Shown here piece after piece: positions 14,978-23,276 of a stretch of 30,094 bases of DNA (positions within the stretch are counted from its first letter, which is position 1; every line of letters starts with the position of its first letter). This DNA comes from a virus. The notes below the pieces were generated by a model. The model was not told the origin of the DNA, ran no database searches, and worked only from the letters and a program-made list of their open reading frames with translations. The stretch is from IMG/VR virus record IMGVR_UViG_3300021957_000196, positions 1 through 30,094 of that record; one strand, written 5' to 3'. A program made the translations under genes and the position numbers.

Positions 14978-15000
14978 TTATAAGTGTATTGATGTATAGT
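14972..15000 (+). promoter_or_regulatory. Sigma-70-type promoter for gp55
   Basis: TTGACT (14972-14977), a 17-base spacer and TATAGT (14995-15000) form a near-consensus host-type promoter. Predicted +1 is near 15007, with TTAAGGAG before ATG 15026. A host-type promoter before the late sigma factor gene fits early or middle expression. Confidence 0.8.
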
Positions 15001-15025
15001 GAATAAAGATTAAGGAGTATACCTA

Positions 15026-15595
15026 ATGACCAAATCAAAAGGTGAGCATTATGTAGATAATAAAGTTTTTCTACAGGCGATGATTGAGTGGAAAGAAGCG
15101 TGCAATCTTTCAAAAGAAGACGATGATGGACGGAAACCCGCTGTAACAAACTACATTGGTGAATGTTTTTTGAAGATTGCAACGCATCTGTCTTACCGCC
15201 CCAATTTTATTAACTACACATACAAGGATGATATGATTTCAGATGGCATCGAAAACTGCTTACAATATGCTTCGAACTTCAATCCAGAAAAGTCAAACAA
15301 CCCTTTCGCATACTTTACCCAAATCATCTACTACGCATTCATCCGAAGAATTCAAAAAGAAAAAAAGCAAACCCACGTTAAAAATAAAATTGTAGCGGGT
15401 AGTAACTACCAATCCTATGATACTATGCCGGGTGATTCAACTAGTTATAGTATTGATAATTCCTTTGCAATGGACAATCTTCCAATGGAAGATGTATATA
15501 AACCAAAGACGGTAGAAAAAAAAAGTAAAAAAGGACTAGAGAATTTTATGGAAGATGATATTGAAGATGTAGCGGTTCTGGGCGAAGAGCGTTGA
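15026..15595 (+). CDS. 55: Late transcription sigma factor gp55
   Basis: This is the phage sigma factor that directs host RNA polymerase to TATAAATA late promoters, helped by the gp45 clamp. It has 189 residues (T4: 185). The block YKDDMISDGIENCLQYASNF, continuing NPEKSNNPFAYFTQIIYYAF, then IRRIQKEKK, is the diagnostic sigma-region-2-like core. The C-terminal 25 residues are acidic; T4 gp55 uses its C terminus to bind the clamp. The exact TATAAATA motifs in this window are its expected targets. The stop overlaps the TTG start of gp47 (TTGA). Confidence 0.94.
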   Translation: MTKSKGEHYVDNKVFLQAMIEWKEACNLSKEDDDGRKPAVTNYIGECFLKIATHLSYRPNFINYTYKDDMISDGIENCLQYASNFNPEKSNNPFAYFTQIIYYAFIRRIQKEKKQTHVKNKIVAGSNYQSYDTMPGDSTSYSIDNSFAMDNLPMEDVYKPKTVEKKSKKGLENFMEDDIEDVAVLGEER

Positions 15596-16647
15596 AGCTT
15601 GCTATTATAACTGACACTCACTTTGGTGCTAGAAACGATAACCAAAACATTAATGACTTTTTCTATAAATTCTACAATGATGTATTCTTTCCTACCCTAG
15701 AGAAACGAGGTATTACTACCTGTATTCATATGGGTGATGTTACTGACCGTAGGAAGTTTATCAGCTTCAAAACTGCATCTGATTTTCGTAAAAAGTTTAT
15801 TGGTCGTTTTCAAGAGTTGGGTATTGACCTTCATCTTATCATTGGTAATCATGACACCTTTTATAAGAACACCAACGAAGTCAATTCAATGGAAGAGTTG
15901 GTAGGTTCTGATAGGTGTAACATCTATACTGGCCCACAAGTTGTGGAGTTTGATAATTGTCCTATTCAGTTTATGCCGTGGATTAATGCTGGTAATTATG
16001 ATGAGTCAATGTCAGCGTTGAAAAACTCTCCAGCTCAAATTCTGATGGGTCACCTAGAAGTAAATGGTTTCGAAATGCACAAGGGACATAAATCTGAAGG
16101 TGCATTTGACAAGGAATTGTTTCGTAGGTTTGACCTATGCTTTAGTGGTCACTTTCATCACAAATCAGATGATGGTCAGATATATTATCTCGGCACTCCA
16201 TATGAGATGACTTGGAGTGACTACGATGATCCGAAAGGGTTTCACATCTTCGATACAGAGAAGCGTGAACTAGAACGCATCGTAAATCCTCATACACTCT
16301 TTGAGAAGATTTACTATGACGATACTGTTAACGACTATACCAATGAGGATGTGTTTAAGTATAAAGAGAAGTATGTAAAACTGATTGTGGTCAACAAGAA
16401 AGACTTGTATCAGTTCGACAAGTTCACAGATAGGTTGTTACAGGCTGACGCATTTGAGGTCAAGATTATCGAAGACTTCTCTGAGTTGGATGCTGACAAT
16501 GTATCTGATGATATTGTGGAGAATACCGAAGACACGATGACACTTCTAGAGAAATACATTGATCAGTTGGATGTTACTTTGAGTAAGGACAGATTAAAAA
16601 ATACGATGCGGTCACTTTACACTGAAGCACAGGATTTAGAAATTTAG
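15592..16647 (+). CDS. 47: Recombination nuclease subunit gp47 (SbcD/Mre11-like)
   Basis: This nuclease subunit, with gp46, resects DNA ends for recombination-dependent replication. It has 351 residues (T4: 339). Calcineurin-like phosphoesterase motifs are all present: DTH (8-10), GD (48-49), GNHD (85-88), and SGHFHH further on. The first residues MKLAIITDTHFGAR place the start at TTG 15592, which overlaps the gp55 stop. An unusual start codon combined with overlap suggests coupled, reduced translation. The C terminus is acidic and helical, as in T4. gp46 follows after one base. Confidence 0.95.
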   Translation: MKLAIITDTHFGARNDNQNINDFFYKFYNDVFFPTLEKRGITTCIHMGDVTDRRKFISFKTASDFRKKFIGRFQELGIDLHLIIGNHDTFYKNTNEVNSMEELVGSDRCNIYTGPQVVEFDNCPIQFMPWINAGNYDESMSALKNSPAQILMGHLEVNGFEMHKGHKSEGAFDKELFRRFDLCFSGHFHHKSDDGQIYYLGTPYEMTWSDYDDPKGFHIFDTEKRELERIVNPHTLFEKIYYDDTVNDYTNEDVFKYKEKYVKLIVVNKKDLYQFDKFTDRLLQADAFEVKIIEDFSELDADNVSDDIVENTEDTMTLLEKYIDQLDVTLSKDRLKNTMRSLYTEAQDLEI

Positions 16648-16648
16648 T

Positions 16649-18361
16649 ATGATACATTTTGAGACTGTGAGATGGAAGAACTTCCTGTCAACTGGTAATA
16701 ACTTTACAGAGATACAGTTAGACAGAAATTCAACCACATTAATTATTGGAGAAAACGGTGCCGGTAAGTCTACTATTTTGGACGCTCTTTGTTTTGGTTT
16801 GTTTGGTAAGCCATTCCGTAGTATTAACAAACCTCAACTCCTAAACTCTGTCAATGGCAGTGCTGCACTGGTAGAGGTGGAGTTTCGTATTGGAACCAAG
16901 AAGGTTAAGGTTGTTCGTGGTATCAAACCAAATGTGTTTGAAATTCATGTCAACGGTAAGTTGTATAACCAAGACGCCAACTCTCGTGACTACCAGAAGT
17001 ATCTTGAACAACAAATCCTAAAGTTGAACTATCGTAGTTTCACTCAGGTTGTTATTCTTGGTAGTTCTACCTTTATTCCGTTTATGCAACTGAAATCAAA
17101 ACACCGCCGTGAGGTTGTTGAGGAAATTCTTGACATTCAGATTTTCTCACTGATGAACATGCTTCTCAAACAGCAGTTAAAGACTATCTCTGATGACATG
17201 CGTGAAGTGGACTACCAGTTCAGTTTGTCTGAAGAGAAGATTGCTCTACAGGAAAAGTATATCGCAGATGTAGAACAGAACAGAGAAAAACTGATTAAGG
17301 AAAAGACGTTTCTGATTGCTGGCAATGAGGAAGAAATTTTCAACAAAAGGTCTAGAATTACTGACCTTGAGGATGACACTTCTACGATGCATGAGAAGAT
17401 TTCTAACTCCACAAAGATTGAAGAGAAGTTCAATAAACTCAAGGACATTCAATCGCAGCTGAAAGAAAAACACAGAGCTCACACCAAACTTATTAACTTC
17501 TTTGAAACTAATGAAGACTGCCCCGTTTGTCAACAGCATATTGATGAGTCGTTCAAAGAAGATATGATTGCGAAAGAAAACTCCAAGTCAGAAAAACTCA
17601 ATTCTGGAATGGGAGAACTTCTAGAGGAATTGAAACAGACACAATCCAAAGTCAATGCTATCAGTGAGGTCAATCAGAACATACAGATAAACAGGGTTGA
17701 GATTGCCAAAGAGAATAGTTCGCTGGTTCAACTTGAGAAGTTCAATGCGACACTGCAAACAGAAATTAATGAGTTGCAGAGTTGCAAGGTAAACAAGAGT
17801 GATCATGGTAAGTTAAATGAGTTGAAAGAAACTCTTTCTGGATTTGATATGCAAAAGTCAAAGTTGCGTGAAGACAAAACCTATGCTGAAGCTGCAAAGA
17901 ATATGCTACAGGATACAGGTATCAAGACCAAGATAATCAAGCAGTATCTTCCTATCATGAACAGGCTCATTAATACCTATCTTACGTCGATGGAGTTCTA
18001 TGTGAACTTCACACTGGATGAAAACTTTGAGGAAACTATCAAGTCTCGTTATCGTGATGAGTTCTCTTATGCATCATTCAGTGAGGGTGAGAAAATGCGT
18101 ATTGACCTTGCACTGTTGTTCACATGGAGAGCGGTTGCAAAGATGAAGAACAGTACGAACACTAACCTGTTGATACTGGATGAAATCTTTGACAGTTCTT
18201 TAGATGGGACAGGTACAGATGAGTTCCTAAAGATTCTAAATACACTTGGTGATGAGAACGTGTTCGTAATTAGTCACAAACAAGATGCTCTCGCAGACAA
18301 GTTTCGAAGTACAATCAAGTTTGAGAAGATAAAAAACTTCAGTCATGTTTCAAATGGGTAA
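16649..18361 (+). CDS. 46: Recombination ATPase subunit gp46 (SbcC/Rad50-like)
   Basis: The ATPase partner of gp47. It has 570 residues (T4: 560). Walker A is GENGAGKST (34-42). Two long coiled-coil arms flank a zinc hook, CPVC (Cys291, Cys294). The ABC signature is FSEGEKMRIDLAL near residue 478, and Walker B is LLILDEIFD near 507. A late histidine (VISHKQDAL) is the H-loop. The gene follows gp47 by one base and ends inside the start of the methyltransferase gene. Confidence 0.96.
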   Translation: MIHFETVRWKNFLSTGNNFTEIQLDRNSTTLIIGENGAGKSTILDALCFGLFGKPFRSINKPQLLNSVNGSAALVEVEFRIGTKKVKVVRGIKPNVFEIHVNGKLYNQDANSRDYQKYLEQQILKLNYRSFTQVVILGSSTFIPFMQLKSKHRREVVEEILDIQIFSLMNMLLKQQLKTISDDMREVDYQFSLSEEKIALQEKYIADVEQNREKLIKEKTFLIAGNEEEIFNKRSRITDLEDDTSTMHEKISNSTKIEEKFNKLKDIQSQLKEKHRAHTKLINFFETNEDCPVCQQHIDESFKEDMIAKENSKSEKLNSGMGELLEELKQTQSKVNAISEVNQNIQINRVEIAKENSSLVQLEKFNATLQTEINELQSCKVNKSDHGKLNELKETLSGFDMQKSKLREDKTYAEAAKNMLQDTGIKTKIIKQYLPIMNRLINTYLTSMEFYVNFTLDENFEETIKSRYRDEFSYASFSEGEKMRIDLALLFTWRAVAKMKNSTNTNLLILDEIFDSSLDGTGTDEFLKILNTLGDENVFVISHKQDALADKFRSTIKFEKIKNFSHVSNG

Positions 18362-18866
18362 AAGATCAGACTTTGAACGAAAAGCTAGAGACTTCTATCC
18401 TACACCGATGGAAGCAGTAGAACCTTTATTGCCGCATTTACGAGATGGATTTGTGTTTGCAGAACCTTGTGCTGGTGATGGTGCGTTAATTAAACACCTA
18501 GAGACAAAGGGAACTTGTATGTGGGCAAGTGACATTGAACCACAAGCAAAAGGAATACATACGAGTCCATACGATAAACTAGGATTTGATGAACTTGTTG
18601 AATCAGATTATGTAATTACAAATCCGCCATGGGACAGGAAAATCTTGCATCCCATGATTGAATACTTTGTTCCAAAAATTAAAACTTGGTTGTTATTTGA
18701 TGCAGATTGGATGCATACTAAACAGAGTGTTCCCTATATGAAGATGTGTAGTAAAATAGTGAGTGTGGGAAGAATTAAGTGGTTCGGAAATATGACAGGC
18801 AAGGACAATTGTGCATGGTATCTTTTCGAAAATAGAACTAGGGAGACTAAATTTTATGGACGGTAA
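18354..18866 (+). CDS. Small SAM-dependent methyltransferase, probably DNA adenine-type
   Basis: A 170-residue class I methyltransferase. Motif I is AEPCAGDGAL (36-45), which binds SAM, and motif IV is NPPW (90-93), the catalytic signature of amino-methylating enzymes. The DFYPTP entry (13-18) is common in phage adenine methyltransferases. No separate target-recognition domain is visible, so specificity is unclear. I chose ATG 18354 over 18345; both overlap the end of gp46. No restriction enzyme partner is nearby, so self-protection of phage DNA or regulation is more likely than a restriction system. Its end overlaps the deformylase start by 11 bases. Confidence 0.82.
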   Translation: MGKRSDFERKARDFYPTPMEAVEPLLPHLRDGFVFAEPCAGDGALIKHLETKGTCMWASDIEPQAKGIHTSPYDKLGFDELVESDYVITNPPWDRKILHPMIEYFVPKIKTWLLFDADWMHTKQSVPYMKMCSKIVSVGRIKWFGNMTGKDNCAWYLFENRTRETKFYGR

Positions 18867-19401
18867 TCATTCAATAAGACCAATACCAGTATTAGGGTTG
18901 GTTCCTGTAACAGACCCAATTTTAAAGAACCCATTAGAGTCCTGCTCTATTGGTTTAGACCGCAAGGAACTACAGGGTGAATTGCATAGGGCCATGATAC
19001 ATTATCAGGGTATCGGTTTGTCTGCGAATCAGGTTGGTATTAAGGAACGTGCCTTCATCATGTATTCGGATGTGAAGAAGAAAGAAATGATCAGCTGTTT
19101 CGATCCCCTGATTACAGAGTACGGTGAGGAAAAGATCATTATGGATGAGGGTTGTCTGACGTGGCCCGGTCTGTGGTTGAAGGTGGAACGCTCAGAGGGT
19201 ATTCGGTGCGTATATAACGATGTAGATGGTGAACTGGTACAGGTACAGATGCATGGACTCGAAGCACGAATCTTTCAACATGAGTATGACCACATGGAAG
19301 GCACGAACTTTACTCAACGGGTCAGTAGACTAAAGTTGAACATGGCAAAACGTAGAGCGTCAAAGATGAGAAAGAAATCGATTCTGACCAAAACGGCGTG
19401 A
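18856..19401 (+). CDS. def: Peptide deformylase
   Basis: This enzyme removes the formyl group from the first methionine of new proteins. It has 181 residues. All three family motifs are present: GIGLSANQ (52-59), EGCLTWPG (98-105, metal ligand Cys100) and HEYDH (142-146, ligands His142 and His146, catalytic Glu143). I chose ATG 18856, after GGGAGA, over 18811 because the protein family starts about 50 residues before motif 1. Phage deformylases are known from marine T4-like phages. In cyanophages one has been linked to processing of photosystem proteins, but nothing here shows the substrate. C-terminal KMRKKSILTK is basic. Confidence 0.93.
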   Translation: MDGNHSIRPIPVLGLVPVTDPILKNPLESCSIGLDRKELQGELHRAMIHYQGIGLSANQVGIKERAFIMYSDVKKKEMISCFDPLITEYGEEKIIMDEGCLTWPGLWLKVERSEGIRCVYNDVDGELVQVQMHGLEARIFQHEYDHMEGTNFTQRVSRLKLNMAKRRASKMRKKSILTKTA

Positions 19402-19411
19402 TAGTAGTTGC

Positions 19412-19424
19412 AAAAATGTCACAC
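19412..19424 (+). repeat. Intergenic direct repeat, copy 1 (AAAAATGTCACAC)
   Basis: An exact 13-base match to 21972-21984. Both copies lie just after a gene ending GGCGTGATA and 35-45 bases upstream of a related promoter. It is a candidate operator or a duplicated intergenic cassette. Confidence 0.6.
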
Positions 19425-19469
19425 CTTCCCTAAATATCAGATAAAACGACATTAGGGGTCATTATTCTC

Positions 19470-19498
19470 TGGACTTATCCTACCCAGTATGGTACTGT
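19470..19498 (+). promoter_or_regulatory. Early-type promoter, family copy 1
   Basis: TGGACT (19470-19475), a 17-base spacer and TACTGT (19493-19498) preceded by ATGG. It aligns with the promoters at 19699 and 22020 through a shared block ATGGTA-TGTA-G. The -35 is the weakest of the three. Predicted +1 is near 19505. Confidence 0.6.
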
Positions 19499-19527
19499 AA
19501 GGTATGATAAGAAATAAGGAAATGACT

Positions 19528-19689
19528 ATGGAAACCAAAAAAGAAATCTTTGAGGATTATATGGAAGATTATGAAAACTTCCTTCATCCTGCTCCTGCTA
19601 TTGAACGGTGCATGGACCGACTGATGAAGTTGGGTTTGACTCGCTCCGCTGCTGTAGGTGCGTATCATGATTTTCTTCTTGAAGATTGA
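19528..19689 (+). CDS. Small acidic protein of unknown function before the VWA gene
   Basis: A 53-residue protein, METKKEIFEDYMEDYENFLH, with a C-terminal helix around RCMDRLMKLGLTRSAAVGAY. I know no family for it. I chose ATG 19528 because AAGGA lies 7 bases before it and the promoter's predicted +1 is at about 19505. An in-frame ATG at 19504 sits where a leaderless start would be, so two starts are possible. It has its own promoter and is followed by a second, related promoter for the VWA gene. That suggests membership of the same regulon. Confidence 0.65.
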   Translation: METKKEIFEDYMEDYENFLHPAPAIERCMDRLMKLGLTRSAAVGAYHDFLLED

Positions 19690-19698
19690 AATTAACTA

Positions 19699-19727
19699 TT
19701 GACAAAACCCTTTCCACATGGTACTGT
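19699..19727 (+). promoter_or_regulatory. Early-type promoter, family copy 2, for the VWA gene
   Basis: TTGACA (19699-19704), a 17-base spacer ending CCACATGG, and TACTGT (19722-19727) with an extended TG before the -10. The ATG at 19733 begins 5 bases after the hexamer, so the transcript should be leaderless. Confidence 0.75.
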
Positions 19728-19732
19728 AAGAC

Positions 19733-21970
19733 ATGATGAAAAATAAATCGACACTCGCAAAACTCCTCGCTGAAGAGGATATCTTCGTGGTTCACAAGAA
19801 GATGGATACCGCATACTTCAATGCGAAATCCCGTGAACTTGGTCTGCCTATCTGGAAGGATGAGGAGATGACCAAAGATATCTATGACCTGATGGTTTGC
19901 CATGAGATTGCTCACGCACTGTGGACGCCCCTAGACATGCTAGAGACGGCTCAGGTTCGTAAGATCAATCACTCTTTTGTGAATATCGTTGAAGATGCCC
20001 GTATTGAACGGATGGTGCAGGATCGGTATCCCGGCTCTGTTGCAGTTTTCAATCGTGGATATCGTGACCTGACTGCCAAGGATTTCTTCGGTATTGCTGA
20101 TAAGGATGTTTCTGAGTTGAACCTGATTGACCGTATCAATCTGTTCTTCAAGAAGCAGAAGGTTGAGTTCACTGATGAAGAAAAAGTCTGGGTCAAGCGG
20201 GTTGCAGAAACCAAGACTCCAGAAGATGTTCTGAACCTCTCTGAAGAGCTCTACGCTTGGATGGCAGAGAATGCTCCAGAAGAAGAGTCTGACGATGAGA
20301 AAACCATGGCTGACCCCAACGGTGAGTCGGGTGAAGGTGAAGAAGGCGAAACTGGTGAGGGCAATGGTCCTGCTGGTGACGATGGTGAAGAAGAAACTGG
20401 TGAGGGTGATACCCCTGCCGATGATAAAGGTGAAGAAGATGGAAATGATGTTCCTGCTGGTGGTGATGGTGACGATGGCAACGATGACGTTGATGTCGAT
20501 GCCAAAGCTGAAGAAGGCAAAAGTTCTGAAGTAGGTGGTGTAGAGTCCACTGGACGAGGTGGACCGCCGATGGCAGAAACCGATACTGATACGAACAATG
20601 CAATCGACAAGCTAGTTGATAAGAATGCAACGGAACGGACCTATGGTCGTATTCCTGCTCTCAATGAAGACCTGATTATGCCGTTCGGTGAAATCCTAGA
20701 GAAGTCTCGTCCCTCTTACGCTGTGGGCGGGTCTTGGGTTGATGCCAAGAAATCAGAGATTGCTGCCATGAAGGACGAGTCGAAGAAGACTGTCGGTTAC
20801 ATGGTCAAAGAATTTGAGATGAAGAAGGCTGCTGACCAGTATGCTCGTGCTGCTGTTTCTAAAACGGGTTCGCTCGATATGGGACGGTTACACACTTACA
20901 AATACAATGAAGACATCTTCAAGAAAGTGACTACTCTGCCGGGTGCTACGAACCACGGTATGGTGATGGTTGTCGATTGGAGCGGTTCCATGTATGAGAA
21001 CCTCAAAGGCACTCTGTCTCAGCTGTACAACTTGATTTGGTTCTGCCGCCGCACTCAGATTCCTTTTGAAGTGTTTGCATTCAGCGATTGCCGTGAGTTG
21101 TTCATTGATCCCGTGACAGGCGAATGGCCTAATCGTTATGAAATGAAGATGGATGACTTCAAGGCGGGTGACCTCGCTCTACACAGTTTCAAACTTCTGG
21201 AATTCTTCTCCAGCAAAATGTCTGCGAAAGAAGAAATCGAGATGATGGAAATCCTGTGGATGATTGCTTCATACTACGGTTTCGAAGCTGATCGTGAGAT
21301 TGCCTTTGACAAGGTTCCGTTTCCCGGTTTCCTTAACTTGGGTGGTACTCCTCTCAATGACGCAATCATTGCGATGATGGAAATTGTTCCTAAGTTCAAG
21401 CGTGACACTGGTGTTCAGAAAGTCAACACGATTTTCCTGACTGATGGTGCTTCAAATAACTTGGATGGTGTGTACGATTATCGTCTGGATACGGGCACTG
21501 GTGATCACACTGCGGTTATTGATCGTATTCGTGGGACAATGACAATATCTGACCCCAAGACCCTCAAGAATTATGAGGTTGATGGATACGATATTACTGA
21601 TGGATTGCTTCGCATCCTCAAGGATCGTGTTGATGGTATGAACCTGATTGGATTCTTTGTTGCGGGTTCTGGTCGCTCTGGTCGGGTTGACAAGCGAGCT
21701 CTCTACTCGCTGCAGCGTGACCTTGGTATGGATGCAATCATGGAACAGGTCAAGTTCATCAACAAGAACAAATATCTCGTCATCGAGTCGAAGGGTTACG
21801 ATGAGATGTATGTCCTGCCTGCCAAGGGTATGGAAGTCTCGAACGAAGGTTTGAGCGATGATCTGGTTGGTGCTTCCAAGGCAAAACTCAAGACTGCGTT
21901 TGGTAAGTCGATGAAGGGCAAGGTCGAGTCCCGTCAGCTCCTCAATAAATTCGTGAAGTTGGTGGCGTGA
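19733..21970 (+). CDS. VWA domain protein with a metallopeptidase-like N terminus (CobT-like)
   Basis: A 745-residue protein of three parts. The N-terminal part has HEIAH (57-61) and NIVEDARIE (84-92), together a zinc-metallopeptidase-like site. Next, residues of about 183-290 form a highly acidic Gly/Glu/Asp linker. Then comes a VWA domain with the metal-ion-dependent adhesion site DWSGS (Asp415, Ser417, Ser419) and FLTDGAS further on. This layout recalls CobT, the VWA partner of the cobaltochelatase ATPase CobS, and the next gene is CobS-like. No CobN is in the window, so a general AAA+/VWA remodelling machine is as likely as cobalamin synthesis. There is no ribosome site; the start lies at the predicted +1. 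Codons look richer in G and C than in the AT-rich segments to the left. Confidence 0.88.
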   Translation: MMKNKSTLAKLLAEEDIFVVHKKMDTAYFNAKSRELGLPIWKDEEMTKDIYDLMVCHEIAHALWTPLDMLETAQVRKINHSFVNIVEDARIERMVQDRYPGSVAVFNRGYRDLTAKDFFGIADKDVSELNLIDRINLFFKKQKVEFTDEEKVWVKRVAETKTPEDVLNLSEELYAWMAENAPEEESDDEKTMADPNGESGEGEEGETGEGNGPAGDDGEEETGEGDTPADDKGEEDGNDVPAGGDGDDGNDDVDVDAKAEEGKSSEVGGVESTGRGGPPMAETDTDTNNAIDKLVDKNATERTYGRIPALNEDLIMPFGEILEKSRPSYAVGGSWVDAKKSEIAAMKDESKKTVGYMVKEFEMKKAADQYARAAVSKTGSLDMGRLHTYKYNEDIFKKVTTLPGATNHGMVMVVDWSGSMYENLKGTLSQLYNLIWFCRRTQIPFEVFAFSDCRELFIDPVTGEWPNRYEMKMDDFKAGDLALHSFKLLEFFSSKMSAKEEIEMMEILWMIASYYGFEADREIAFDKVPFPGFLNLGGTPLNDAIIAMMEIVPKFKRDTGVQKVNTIFLTDGASNNLDGVYDYRLDTGTGDHTAVIDRIRGTMTISDPKTLKNYEVDGYDITDGLLRILKDRVDGMNLIGFFVAGSGRSGRVDKRALYSLQRDLGMDAIMEQVKFINKNKYLVIESKGYDEMYVLPAKGMEVSNEGLSDDLVGASKAKLKTAFGKSMKGKVESRQLLNKFVKLVA

Positions 21971-21971
21971 T

Positions 21972-21984
21972 AAAAATGTCACAC
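21972..21984 (+). repeat. Intergenic direct repeat, copy 2 (AAAAATGTCACAC)
   Basis: An exact match to 19412-19424. It overlaps the TGATA at the end of the VWA gene and lies 35 bases upstream of promoter copy 3. Confidence 0.6.
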
Positions 21985-22019
21985 TTCACGGAATTATTGA
22001 ATAAAGTGAAATTATAGTA

Positions 22020-22048
22020 TTGACAAATCCTACTCCACATGGTAATGT
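22020..22048 (+). promoter_or_regulatory. Early-type promoter, family copy 3, for the CobS-like gene
   Basis: TTGACA (22020-22025), a 17-base spacer ending CCACATGG, and TAATGT (22043-22048). The spacer end is identical to that of copy 2. Predicted +1 is near 22055. Unlike copy 2 it has a leader of about 29 nt with AAAAGGA before ATG 22084. Confidence 0.75.
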
Positions 22049-22083
22049 AGGATATAAGATGAGAAAACAGAAAAGGATTGAAT

Positions 22084-23229
22084 ATGTATCTCTCACCTCG
22101 TAAGAAACTCTTCGTTGACACTGCTACCGAAATGTTCGGTGAAGGTGCCGTGATTACCAAGTCTCAGAAGGCAGAAGCTGCTGAGAAGGCAGGTGTTCCG
22201 TTTCCCACTTGGTTCAAGGGTGAAGGTTTTTCCGTTGGTTACAATGCGTATAAATTACCTGTAGAGGGCAGTGTTCCTGCTGCTCCTATTACTGCCGCTC
22301 CTGCGAATGCAGAAGCGTCAATGGTAAATCTGATTGCAACCAATATGGAAAAACAGAATCTTATTCCCGGCAAGTTCGACGGGTTCGTTCCGTGGGGCAA
22401 CTTCTCCCTGATTGAGAAGGTTGTCAAGTCTGGAATGTTCTATCCTATCTTCATCACTGGTCTGTCGGGTAACGGCAAGACTCTGATGGTCGAACAGGTT
22501 TGCGCCAAACTGAACAAGGAACTGATCCGTGTCAACATCACCATCGAAACTGATGAGGATGATCTGCTCGGTGGGTTCCGCCTTGTGAACGGTGAAACCA
22601 AGTTCGTTCCCGGTCCTGTGATCGAAGCGATGGAACGTGGTTGCACGTTGCTTCTTGATGAGTGTGATCTGGGTTCTAACAAGTTGCTCGCATTGCAGCC
22701 TGTCCTTGAGGGTAAAGGTGTTTACCTCAAGAAGATCAACAAGTGGGTCACGCCCAAGGATGGTTTCAACGTCATGGCTACTGCCAACACTAAGGGCAAG
22801 GGTTCTGACGATGGGCGGTTCATTGGAACCAACATCCTCAACGAAGCGTTCCTTGAGCGGTTCGCAGTCACGATGGAACAGCCCTACGCTTCAGTTGCGG
22901 TTGAAACTAAGATCATCAACCTCGCCATGAAGAAGTATGGTGCTGAGGATGAAGGGTTCGCCAAGAACCTTGTGACTTGGGCTGACGTTATTCGCAAGAC
23001 CTTCTACGATGGTGGTGTTGATGAAGTCATCTCCACCCGTCGTCTGGACCACATTGTAAAAGCGTTCGCCATTTTTGGTGACAAGATGCAGGCCATCGAG
23101 CTCTGTGTCGCACGGTTTGATGAGGATACCAAGGTTTCATTCCTTGACCTCTACACCAAGATCGACGCCGGTGTTATCACTGGCGAAGATGAGATAGAAA
23201 GCGTAGTTGAAGAATACAACGCCTTCTAA
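22084..23229 (+). CDS. cobS: CobS-like AAA+ ATPase (MoxR/CobS type)
   Basis: A 381-residue AAA+ ATPase. Walker A is GLSGNGKT (126-133), Walker B is LLLDECD (189-195), sensor 1 is NVMATANT, and NEAFLERF carries the arginine finger. The first 60 residues (FVDTATEMFGEGAVITKSQK, then PFPTWFKGEGF) form a small N-terminal domain. Cyanophage homologues are annotated cobS, but the real partner here is probably the VWA protein just upstream. A TTG at 22078 is in frame, but AAAAGGA spacing favours ATG 22084. Third codon positions are rich in C and G, suggesting strong expression or a different origin. The symbol reflects family naming, not proven cobalamin function. Confidence 0.88.
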   Translation: MYLSPRKKLFVDTATEMFGEGAVITKSQKAEAAEKAGVPFPTWFKGEGFSVGYNAYKLPVEGSVPAAPITAAPANAEASMVNLIATNMEKQNLIPGKFDGFVPWGNFSLIEKVVKSGMFYPIFITGLSGNGKTLMVEQVCAKLNKELIRVNITIETDEDDLLGGFRLVNGETKFVPGPVIEAMERGCTLLLDECDLGSNKLLALQPVLEGKGVYLKKINKWVTPKDGFNVMATANTKGKGSDDGRFIGTNILNEAFLERFAVTMEQPYASVAVETKIINLAMKKYGAEDEGFAKNLVTWADVIRKTFYDGGVDEVISTRRLDHIVKAFAIFGDKMQAIELCVARFDEDTKVSFLDLYTKIDAGVITGEDEIESVVEEYNAF

Positions 23230-23243
23230 AAAAATTATGTGTG

Positions 23244-23270
23244 GGGGTTGAAATATAGTGTTTCAATCCC
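23244..23270. repeat. Inverted repeat overlapping the hsp20 promoter
   Basis: GGGGTTGAAA (23244-23253) and TTTCAATCCC (23261-23270) form 10-base arms with one mismatch and a 7-base centre. The left arm contains the -35 and the right arm ends at the -10, so a bound repressor would block the promoter. Confidence 0.55.
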
Positions 23271-23276
23271 TATATA
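23248..23276 (+). promoter_or_regulatory. Sigma-70-type promoter for hsp20
   Basis: TTGAAA (23248-23253), a 17-base spacer and TATATA (23271-23276). A perfect TATAAT lies 4 bases further on but with 21-base spacing. Predicted +1 is near 23283, leaving a leader of about 54 nt made of two hairpins. Confidence 0.6.

Noticed and set aside
18354-18866. Restriction-modification system
   Set aside because: No endonuclease partner or target-recognition subunit is adjacent; only a lone methyltransferase is seen.
19428-19458. CCCTAA/TTAGGG hairpin after the deformylase gene as a terminator
   Set aside because: The stem is only 6 bp with a 19-base loop and no T tract follows.
20193-20630. Long leftward open frames opposite the VWA gene linker
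   Set aside because: They are shadows of the repetitive acidic Gly/Glu/Asp linker and have low-complexity, unlike-protein composition.
22084-23229. True cobalamin cobaltochelatase pathway
   Set aside because: No cobN or other cobalamin gene is in the window. The name cobS is kept only as a family label.
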